Below are positions 57,251 to 64,000 of a DNA stretch of 64,000 nucleotides, piece by piece. Each line of letters opens with the position of its first letter. Position 1 is the first letter of the stretch. The stretch comes from Marine Group I thaumarchaeote (GTDB taxonomy: Archaea > Thermoproteota > Nitrososphaeria > Nitrososphaerales > Nitrosopumilaceae). The notes under the pieces are model-generated. The model was not told where the DNA came from and made no database searches. It saw only the letters and a list, made by a program, of their open reading frames with translations. The translations under genes and the position numbers were made by a program. Where the stretch lies: NCBI GenBank assembly GCA_013390785.1, contig JACASW010000001.1, positions 1-64,000 on the forward strand, read 5' to 3'.

Positions 57251-59176
57251 TTTAATCGCTTCTTGAACTTGTGGATAATGTGATGAGACTTTGTACATTC
57301 TACGTATTGACATTGACAGATTTTCCGATTTTTTCCTTTCTCCGTGATTAACAAGAACGCGTCTTAGTTTAGGTCGTAATCTATGTACAAATGACATGAG
57401 TTGGTTGTAGTCACTGTGCCCACTAAAACCATCAAGTCTTTCTGTACTACAGTTTATCGAAACAACTTCAATCTTACCATCTCTTCCCAATATTGAAACT
57501 TGCCTAGCCCCATCCATCACCCTTCTGCCAAGTGTACCGTTCACTTGATAGGAAACAAATAAGATCTTGTTTTTTGTGTGAGGTGCAATATTCCTAAAGT
57601 ATTCCAGTACAGGTCCACCCTCAAGCATTCCAGATGTTGCAATGATAATACATGGTGAATCTTCTCGTAACGCCTCGTCTCTTCCGCTCTGATGTTCAAT
57701 GTTTGTAAAGTATTCAGAATCAAATGGATTGTCATCTGATTCTAAAATTTTCTTTTTGAGATCCCTTACTAGATATTCAGGAAAAGATTCGTGTATTGCA
57801 GTAGCCTCTTGTATCATTCCCTCCATGAAGACTGGAGCCTCAATAAGATCACCTGATTTCATATACTGATCTAGGACTAGCATTAATTCCTGTGCCCTTC
57901 CAACTGCAGGTATAGGAATGAGAACCTTGCCTCCCTCTTTGAGAACTGAATTGACAGAAGCAACAAATGTAGATTCAACTTCCTGTCTATCTGGCTGTAT
58001 GTCTTCTTTCAGACCATACGTGCTTTCGATGAGTAAAGTTTCTACCCGTGGATAGTTTGTGTTTGCGCTTTCAAGAAGCATACTTTTACCATATTTGATA
58101 TCGCCTGTATACACAAAATTATGCTCGCCGTTACCGATATGAAAATGACATGTTGCTGAACCTAAAATATGTCCAGCATTTGATAGTACCAGTTTGATGT
58201 CTGGTGATATGTCAGTTACCGCTCCATATGGAATAGTAATCGCCTGTCTCATCACTTGATGCACATCTCTGTCTGCATACATAGGTACTCTGCCTTGAGC
58301 TGTTGCAACTTTGATTGCGTCAAGCTGTATGAGATTCATCATAGGAAGTGTAGGTTCTGTGCAAAAAATTGGGCCCTTGTAACCATACTTGAGTAAAACC
58401 GGCAAAAATCCCGAGTGGTCAAGATGTGCATGACCTATTACTACCGCATCTAAATCATCAAGAGTTATGTTTGCCCAGTCAAGACGCGGATATGCTTCTC
58501 TCGGACTACGTGCTCCTGGATTTATGCCGCAGTCAACCAAAACTTTGCTATCTGGTGTAGTTAACAACATGCATGACCTACCAACCTGACCAAAACCGCC
58601 AAGTGTCAGTAAGGATACTTCAGATTTTTGTGCAAGACGTGGTCTGAAAATTTGTTCGCCCACCTGTTTTAGGTATTTTACTCTTTCAGATGATGAAATT
58701 TTGAGTTGGTAGTTTATCGCCTGAATTGTGTTTGATGGTTTAGTTGTAGATTTTCTTATACGCAGCTTCCAGCCCGTTTTTTCAGAAATCTCAGCGTGGT
58801 TAAATTCCTCAACATTTCTCTGGCAAAGCCATGGTCGCTTTACCTCTATTGCAACTTCGCCAGTAGCAGTGTCAAAAAAGGTACCCTGTAAGTTTGCCTC
58901 CTTTGGCACGTGCTCGTTAATAATTTTTCTTGCATCTTCCTCGGTTTTTCTGATTGATTTATCGATACGAATTACAATTCGTTTTTTAATCTCCTTAACC
59001 AGATTAGAAATTATAATATTATTTTCCATCAAGAATCTTGGAGTTTTGGTATAAAGCGCAAATCGTGGACCTTCGTAATCAATCTTGGTCACGTTAGCTT
59101 CTTTGGGTATACTTGCCAGTATGGTTGCCATGATATTTTGGCTGTTAGGTACTTGTTGCTGTTGCTTTTTTTGCAT
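57242..59176 (-). CDS. aCPSF1/FttA: beta-CASP ribonuclease and transcription termination factor
   Basis: 644 residues. N-terminal KH-type region (about 1-180), metallo-beta-lactamase core with GHAHLDHSGFLPVL and DCGINPG, the beta-CASP insertion, and the closing motif VNHGERKK. In archaea this factor cleaves RNA at T-rich 3' ends and terminates transcription. ATG 59176 is used; ATG 59131 is the alternative short start. It follows the proteasome gene by 7 bases on the same strand. Confidence 0.95.
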   Translation of the reverse strand: MQKKQQQQVPNSQNIMATILASIPKEANVTKIDYEGPRFALYTKTPRFLMENNIIISNLVKEIKKRIVIRIDKSIRKTEEDARKIINEHVPKEANLQGTFFDTATGEVAIEVKRPWLCQRNVEEFNHAEISEKTGWKLRIRKSTTKPSNTIQAINYQLKISSSERVKYLKQVGEQIFRPRLAQKSEVSLLTLGGFGQVGRSCMLLTTPDSKVLVDCGINPGARSPREAYPRLDWANITLDDLDAVVIGHAHLDHSGFLPVLLKYGYKGPIFCTEPTLPMMNLIQLDAIKVATAQGRVPMYADRDVHQVMRQAITIPYGAVTDISPDIKLVLSNAGHILGSATCHFHIGNGEHNFVYTGDIKYGKSMLLESANTNYPRVETLLIESTYGLKEDIQPDRQEVESTFVASVNSVLKEGGKVLIPIPAVGRAQELMLVLDQYMKSGDLIEAPVFMEGMIQEATAIHESFPEYLVRDLKKKILESDDNPFDSEYFTNIEHQSGRDEALREDSPCIIIATSGMLEGGPVLEYFRNIAPHTKNKILFVSYQVNGTLGRRVMDGARQVSILGRDGKIEVVSINCSTERLDGFSGHSDYNQLMSFVHRLRPKLRRVLVNHGERKKSENLSMSIRRMYKVSSHYPQVQEAIKLF

Positions 59177-59183
59177 TAAATCA

Positions 59184-59816
59184 CTAAAGCGAAATTATAG
59201 ATTTTTTTTGTTCCTTTGTCAAAAGTTGGAATCCGTTTTTATCAATTGTTGCTATGTTGATTCCATCACCGGTTCCAATGTTTCTTACAATAGCAGCTTT
59301 CACTGCACGAAGAGCAATCGCCTTTGCATCCTCAAGAGTAAGTCCATCACGATACTCATCTTCTAAAACACCATATGCAACAGGTGAACCGCTTCCAGTT
59401 GTTACATAGGATTTTTTTTCTACAGAACCAAACATGTCTATATTAAACAATTGTGGTCCATCACGATCATATCCACCAAGTAAAATATCAGCAATAAACG
59501 GATAACCTCTGTTCTGATGAAAGACTAGAGAACAGAGTCTTGCAAGTGATTTTATTGTAATGTTTTCGTTTGTTTGAACTGCATGTACATTTGCATGATA
59601 TCTCAAAATGTCTGTCAGGTTTTGTGCGTCTGCAACCCCACCAGCAAGTGTTAGACCAGCATGATCATAGATTTTTTGTATCTTCATTGTATTATTATTA
59701 GCAATAAAATATCCGGCGCTTGCCCTCATATCAGCACATAGTACGACACCGTCTGATGCCTTTATCCCTACTGTGGTTGTGCCATGTAATATTTTATCTT
59801 CAATATTCGTAGTCAT
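59184..59816 (-). CDS. psmB: Proteasome subunit beta
   Basis: 210 residues. A 12-residue propeptide ends at DKILHG, giving the catalytic Thr13 (TTTVGIKASDG). Later residues D28 and K44-like positions (DMRASAGYF, NTMKIQKI) are in place, as is SGSPVAYGVLE. Active threonine peptidase forming the inner rings of the 20S core. Confidence 0.96.
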   Translation of the reverse strand: MTTNIEDKILHGTTTVGIKASDGVVLCADMRASAGYFIANNNTMKIQKIYDHAGLTLAGGVADAQNLTDILRYHANVHAVQTNENITIKSLARLCSLVFHQNRGYPFIADILLGGYDRDGPQLFNIDMFGSVEKKSYVTTGSGSPVAYGVLEDEYRDGLTLEDAKAIALRAVKAAIVRNIGTGDGINIATIDKNGFQLLTKEQKKSIISL

Positions 59817-59910
59817 AGAATATCCCTCGTTTGAGATATTTTCAAGTTATTTTCACCCTTTAAATAACTTTTGTGAGGCAAATAATAAGCACTTGAAAGG
59901 GAAAAAAAAT

Positions 59911-60954
59911 ATGCCGTCACATACAATGGAATTACCGCGCCAAATTGTTGTCGGAGAAAAAAATATTGGTGATATTGGAAATTTTCTAAACTCGCTAAAA
60001 AAAACAAAAAAGATTTCTCTTGTTTCTGGAAGTAATGTTAAAAAAATAGTCCAAAGGAAAATTGAGGCATCTCTCGTTACATCTAAAATTAAAAGCTCGT
60101 GGTATTTAGCTAAAACAAACGATCAAAAAACAATACAAGACATTGAGAAAAAAGTGCGCCAGGACAAAAGCGAGTTAATTATTGGTATTGGTGGTGGACG
60201 TTCTGTGGATATTGCCAAGCTGATTGGGTTTAATCTCAATAAACCATTTGTTAGTGTACCAACATCTGCTTCACATGATGGTATAGCTAGTCCCTTTGTG
60301 TCTGTTAAGGGTGATAAACCACATTCACTAGTAGCTACTGCTCCACTTGGAGTTTTTGTAGATGTGGACATTATGAAAAAAGCGCCAAAAAAACTGCTTG
60401 CAAGTGGTTGTGGAGATCTCATAGCAAAAATTACAGCGGTACGAGACTGGCAACTTGGCAGAGATAAAACAGGTGAATATTACGGAAGATATTCTGCTGA
60501 ATTGGCATCTATGAGTGCAAAATTTTTGATAAAAAATTCTGCGCGTTTTTCAAAAAAAGGTCTGCATGTTAGAGAAATTGTCGAGGCATTAATCAGTGCA
60601 GGTGTTGCGTCATGTATAGCTGGCAGTAGTAGACCATGTTCCGGTGCAGAACATTTGTTCTCTCATGCTGTTGACAAATTAGAGCCAGGAGTTGGTCTTC
60701 ATGGTGAAAAATGTGGAATTGGAACGATATTGATTGCAAAATTACAAGGACAGGACTGGAAACAAATTACAAAGGCGCTAAAGGATGTAGGTGCCCCTAC
60801 TACTGCGAAAGAGATAGGACTGAAGCCTGAAATTCTCGCAAAGGCGCTAACTATTGCTCAGTCATTAAGACCAGAAAGATATACCATATTGAAGGAAGTT
60901 GATATGACTGAAAAGAAAGCTGTCTCGCTTGCTAAAAGCACTAAGGTGCTTTAG
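59911..60954 (+). CDS. egsA: sn-Glycerol-1-phosphate dehydrogenase
   Basis: 347 residues from ATG 59911; TTG 59893 is also in frame and nearer to the position expected from the TATA box (59859-59866), so the start is ambiguous. NAD(P)-binding GIGGGRSVDIAK, the metal-site PTSASHDGIASP and later SHAVDK and GLHGEKCG histidines are present. It makes the glycerol-1-phosphate backbone of archaeal lipids. Overlaps the FKBP gene by 14 bases at its end. Confidence 0.95.
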   Translation: MPSHTMELPRQIVVGEKNIGDIGNFLNSLKKTKKISLVSGSNVKKIVQRKIEASLVTSKIKSSWYLAKTNDQKTIQDIEKKVRQDKSELIIGIGGGRSVDIAKLIGFNLNKPFVSVPTSASHDGIASPFVSVKGDKPHSLVATAPLGVFVDVDIMKKAPKKLLASGCGDLIAKITAVRDWQLGRDKTGEYYGRYSAELASMSAKFLIKNSARFSKKGLHVREIVEALISAGVASCIAGSSRPCSGAEHLFSHAVDKLEPGVGLHGEKCGIGTILIAKLQGQDWKQITKALKDVGAPTTAKEIGLKPEILAKALTIAQSLRPERYTILKEVDMTEKKAVSLAKSTKVL

Positions 60955-61699
60955 CTTTTTTTGTTTTGGTTTTTGTCTCTGTTTTCTTACTAGAAGTTTT
61001 TTCTTGAGATTTAGTTTGCTGTTTTACATATGTTTCAACAAAGTTTACCTTTTCTAATGCTGAGATAAACTTGAAAATATCAGTTTGAACTAGGTGTTTG
61101 ATAACATGTAACCCGTCAGCACGAAACATCTCTTCTGGTATGGTAATGTCTAATACGTTTCCAGTTTTTTTGAATAAAATTTTGTCGTCTTTTACTGGCA
61201 GATATCTTTTTAAAATTCCAGATGTTTTCTCGTCGTCTGTTTTTAATTCCTTTAATACGTTAATGTCATAAAGAACTGTTTTACCTGCAAATCTATGGTT
61301 ATAGTCTATCTGAACTCTGCCCGATCCAATAAATCTCACAATTCCTTTTTTGTTATCAACTTCAACCATATCACCTATTGAAACTTTTTCTGCATCTTCT
61401 CCAAGCTTACGTAGTGGAATCATTCTAACTTTGCCTGTATCTCTTTCTCCAAATCCCTTGTCTGGTGTGATCTCTATAGTTGTTTTATCGCCTACAGAAG
61501 TTTTTTCTAGCGCTTCATCAAATCCTTTGATTACCCATGATTCTCCAACTGAAACAAGTTTTGGCTGATATTTTACATTGGGATCATGAAAAGAATGTTT
61601 TTTTGCTTCTTCCTCGATGGTTGTCTCAAAAACTTCACCAGTGTCTTTTACTTTGGAAGTGTAATCAACCAAAATTAATGATCCTTTACTGAATGTCAT
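60941..61699 (-). CDS. Long FKBP-type peptidyl-prolyl isomerase
   Basis: 252 residues. FKBP core with LVDYTSKVKDTGEVFETT and GDKTTIEITPDKGFGER, the insert-in-flap region (about 90-150, ending in DYNHRFAGKTVLYD), then a C-terminal domain (about 160-225) and a Lys/Thr tail. Archaeal long FKBPs act as chaperones with isomerase activity. Confidence 0.93.
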   Translation of the reverse strand: MTFSKGSLILVDYTSKVKDTGEVFETTIEEEAKKHSFHDPNVKYQPKLVSVGESWVIKGFDEALEKTSVGDKTTIEITPDKGFGERDTGKVRMIPLRKLGEDAEKVSIGDMVEVDNKKGIVRFIGSGRVQIDYNHRFAGKTVLYDINVLKELKTDDEKTSGILKRYLPVKDDKILFKKTGNVLDITIPEEMFRADGLHVIKHLVQTDIFKFISALEKVNFVETYVKQQTKSQEKTSSKKTETKTKTKKAKAP

Positions 61700-61742
61700 T
61701 GTATACTGCGTTTTTGAATTTCCTTATATAAGTTAACGTGAG

Positions 61743-62888
61743 TTAGAGATCTTTTAATTTTTCTTCTGCAATTCTGAGACCGGCTTTTGCATCAACATCA
61801 TAACCCATCATATCTAATGTAGATGCGATGGAAGAAATTGTTCTCATTACATGATATCGCTGAACCTCTCCCATACAGCCAACACGGAAAACTTTTCCCT
61901 TCAAATTTCCAAATCCGCCTGCTACAAGAACTCGGAATTTTTCCGCTAAAGTATTTCTGAATGTTTTATCTTCTAGACCATCAAGATAATTCAAAGCTAC
62001 AATCGTTATTGAACGATCTTCTTCTTTTGCAAATGGTGTTAATCCTAGTGCACTTAAGCCAGCGTATAATGCATCAGAACAAATCTTGTGACGATTAAAG
62101 ACATTTTCTAATCCTTCTTCTAATAAAATTGATAATGCTTCTCTATATGCATAAAGTAATGGTAATGCAGGAGTAAATGGAGTATGTTTAGATTCTTCGT
62201 AGTACTTGAAATATCGTGCTAGGTTAAAGTACATTGTTGCAGGTGGATTTTCAATCATGTATTTTTTAGCTTTAGGGCTTATAGATATTGGAGAAATTCC
62301 GGGTGGAGCAGCAATTGCTTTTTGTGCACCAGTCATACATACATCAATGTTCCATTTATCAACAGGTAATGATGTGCCACCAAGTAATGAAACTGAATCT
62401 ACTATGTACATTGAATCATTACGTGATGTTAGGTCTGAGACTTTATCGAGATAATTTACCATTGTGCCAGTAGAAGTTTCATTATGAACAACATAGAATG
62501 CTTTGACATCGTTGTTATTATCAAAAGCTTCTTTTACTTGATCAAAAGTTGCATTTTCTCCAGGAGGTGTTTCTAATCTGATTACATTTGCACCTTGACC
62601 TTCTATTAATTGTGATAATCTGTTACTAAATTCTCCATTTACAGGTATGATGACTTTATCATCTTTTTTAACAATATTTACAACGCCTGCTTCAACTGCG
62701 CCAGTTCCAGATGCAGATAATGCTACAATATCATTCTGTGTTTCAAAGACTTGCTGTGTTTTTGAAATAACATCAGTATACAATTCAACAAAATCATCAC
62801 TTCTATGATTAATTATTGGTGCAAGCATTGCCCGCATAACTCTGTTTGGTACATTTGTTGGACCAGGTAGCATTGATAGATATTCCAT
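61743..62888 (-). CDS. Class V aminotransferase (alanine/serine-glyoxylate type)
   Basis: 381 residues. The PLP lysine is K190 in MTGAQKAIAAPPG; N-terminal LPGPTNVPNRVMRAM and the HRSDDF segment are typical of serine-glyoxylate or alanine-glyoxylate aminotransferases. The amino donor cannot be told. Next gene upstream is NMN adenylyltransferase, 30 bases away. Confidence 0.9.
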   Translation of the reverse strand: MEYLSMLPGPTNVPNRVMRAMLAPIINHRSDDFVELYTDVISKTQQVFETQNDIVALSASGTGAVEAGVVNIVKKDDKVIIPVNGEFSNRLSQLIEGQGANVIRLETPPGENATFDQVKEAFDNNNDVKAFYVVHNETSTGTMVNYLDKVSDLTSRNDSMYIVDSVSLLGGTSLPVDKWNIDVCMTGAQKAIAAPPGISPISISPKAKKYMIENPPATMYFNLARYFKYYEESKHTPFTPALPLLYAYREALSILLEEGLENVFNRHKICSDALYAGLSALGLTPFAKEEDRSITIVALNYLDGLEDKTFRNTLAEKFRVLVAGGFGNLKGKVFRVGCMGEVQRYHVMRTISSIASTLDMMGYDVDAKAGLRIAEEKLKDL

Positions 62889-62918
62889 AACTTCTTATCG
62901 AATTGACAATATTTATAA

Positions 62919-63413
62919 TTACAGATTTTTTAAACGCTCTTTGGCGTTCAGATTATCTAGGACTTTTTGCGTTCCTTGCGGAACCAAATCTTGCCAGTTT
63001 TTATTGCCCGCTATTAGCTCGCGTATGTTTGTTCCTGAAAATTTTTCGCGATCTTTCAGTACTACTGGAACTACATTCATCTCACGTTTTTCAAACAAAG
63101 TTTTCGTAAACTCATCATTTGTAAAAACAATATCATATTTTGGTACTATTTTATCAATTTCAAAAGTCCATTTTTCATGGTCACCAACGTCAGGTATGTC
63201 AAAAATTTTGAGTCGATCCGCCATGGAGGATTCTATAGATGAAATAATCATCTCTTTTCTTTCCTCAGCTGAAAATGGATTTCTCTTTTCATTTGATTTG
63301 TTTGAACTACCAATGCCTATGAACAAATTTTCTGTCCTAGACAACCCAAACAGAACAGCATCTAGGTGCCCCAAATGAAATGGCTGAAACCGCCCAATTA
63401 AAAGTCCGTCCAT
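62919..63413 (-). CDS. Nicotinamide-nucleotide adenylyltransferase (archaeal NadM type)
   Basis: 164 residues from ATG 63413 (an ATG five codons upstream is also possible). The nucleotidyltransferase motif is GRFQPFHLGH (7-16) and the C-terminal FSGTNIR replaces ISSTKIR-type signatures. It forms NAD from NMN and ATP. No fusion partner. Confidence 0.92.
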   Translation of the reverse strand: MDGLLIGRFQPFHLGHLDAVLFGLSRTENLFIGIGSSNKSNEKRNPFSAEERKEMIISSIESSMADRLKIFDIPDVGDHEKWTFEIDKIVPKYDIVFTNDEFTKTLFEKREMNVVPVVLKDREKFSGTNIRELIAGNKNWQDLVPQGTQKVLDNLNAKERLKNL

Positions 63414-63447
63414 AAAACTAATTTTCAAGTATCTTTAAAAAATATGT

Positions 63448-63942
63448 TTAAATTCCTGCGTCGAGCAAAGCGGCGAAAAACAATATGGCTACAGATAACA
63501 CAACGGTGGTTTCCCCCAAGATCATGCCATTTTTGTTAAGTTTCTTCAATTCATTATCCTCAATTTCTCTATTCGTGATTTTTTTCTCCACGTCCCCACT
63601 AAACACACGAATGTGAACTACGAATGTTATAATCAAAGCAATAACAAGAATGATTTTTGTTATTAGAAATGCACCATAGCTACTCGAGAATAATATTTCA
63701 GGGGACTGTAATACCAAATGAGAATTATAGATTCCTGTGATAATCAAAATTATAAGTGATGGTAGAGCTATTTTATTAAATCGTCTGCCTGTCTTGATCA
63801 TTAACTCTAATCTCTCTTCGGTAGAGAATGACATTCTTTTCAAAAGCGGAGCTAAAACAACGCCAAGAAATATTCCACCCCCCACCCAAATTGATGCGCT
63901 AACAAGATGAGCCCAAGTGACTATAACCTGCTCAATTGCCAT
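63448..63942 (-). CDS. CopD-like four-helix membrane protein
   Basis: 164 residues with four membrane helices. TWAHLVSASIWVGGGIFLG at the N-terminus and ITGIYNSHL resemble the CopD copper-resistance membrane domain, which also occurs in the fusion protein at 8699-11560. The conserved His in AHLVSASIWVGG is present. Possibly a copper-uptake or haem-related membrane protein; function uncertain. Confidence 0.75.
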   Translation of the reverse strand: MAIEQVIVTWAHLVSASIWVGGGIFLGVVLAPLLKRMSFSTEERLELMIKTGRRFNKIALPSLIILIITGIYNSHLVLQSPEILFSSSYGAFLITKIILVIALIITFVVHIRVFSGDVEKKITNREIEDNELKKLNKNGMILGETTVVLSVAILFFAALLDAGI

Positions 63943-64000
63943 GAAAATTCCTGTTTTTATTCAAATATTAGCTATATGAATTCTGACAACGTTTTTTAGT

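Overview
The window is a chromosomal segment of an ammonia-oxidising archaeon of the Nitrosopumilus type (Nitrososphaerota, formerly Thaumarchaeota). The evidence is a combination of features: A/T-rich DNA, many TTG starts and leaderless TATA-driven genes, sn-glycerol-1-phosphate dehydrogenase, an A-type ATP synthase, the aCPSF1 termination nuclease, an archaeal proteasome, archaeal pantoate kinase and phosphopantothenate synthetase, an Amt ammonium transporter with a cleavable leader, a large set of exported copper proteins, a PEFG C-terminal sorting signal, and exported proteins carrying the tryptophan-rich PGWIKNNAGWW repeat. I found no rRNA, tRNA, CRISPR array or transposase gene.

Layout. 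1-6.2 kb: a winged-helix/ATP-cone/NrdD-like protein cut by the left edge, small zinc proteins, a thiolase/DUF35 pair, a nitrilase-family amidase, a tautomerase and a rhomboid protease. 6.2-17.3 kb: an envelope and copper region with two divergent exported proteins whose 3' ends form a perfect 275-bp inverted repeat, a CopC-CopD-propeller fusion, an exported protein with a predicted mature N-terminal His, a cupredoxin with PEFG tail, a glycosyltransferase, a CPAC membrane protein, and a multicopper oxidase/ZIP transporter operon behind a palindromic operator-like site. 17.4-28.5 kb: divergent pyrB and pyrI, then the ATP synthase operon (K-E-C-F-A-B-D-[micro-ORF]-H-I) and a sulfurtransferase. 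28.6-35.5 kb: amt facing an unknown possible regulator across a palindrome, a Cas4-like protein, and a tmk/HD/pyrH nucleotide operon. 35.5-45.2 kb: Hsp20, an ABC1 kinase, a MacB-like exporter operon, an Lrp-type regulator, an unassigned AAA+ ATPase, a Nudix hydrolase and an AbrB-PhoU regulator.

45.2-48.9 kb is a compact coenzyme A operon (pantoate kinase, phosphopantothenate synthetase, PanB, CoaBC). 48.9-54.3 kb is the accessory-looking part: more than a dozen short genes, several with zinc ligands, a CDGSH protein, an MGME1-like nuclease, a C1q/TNF-like protein with a membrane partner, repeated operator-like motifs, and an intergenic element that folds on paper into an outer stem with two hairpins. 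54.3-64 kb returns to housekeeping: rhodanese, M24 peptidase, PP-loop thiolation enzyme, SepF, aCPSF1, proteasome beta, G1PDH, FKBP, a class V aminotransferase, NMN adenylyltransferase and a CopD-like membrane protein.

The strongest candidates for something new are the NrdD-like protein, which shows a DNA-binding domain, an ATP-cone and no visible CCR active-site motif (possibly a nucleotide-sensing regulator), and the structured element at 50766-50856. Next come the putative shared operator linking AbrB-PhoU with CoA synthesis, the metal-type palindrome before the oxidase/ZIP operon, and the small-protein island at 49-54 kb. All functional calls rest on sequence reading alone.
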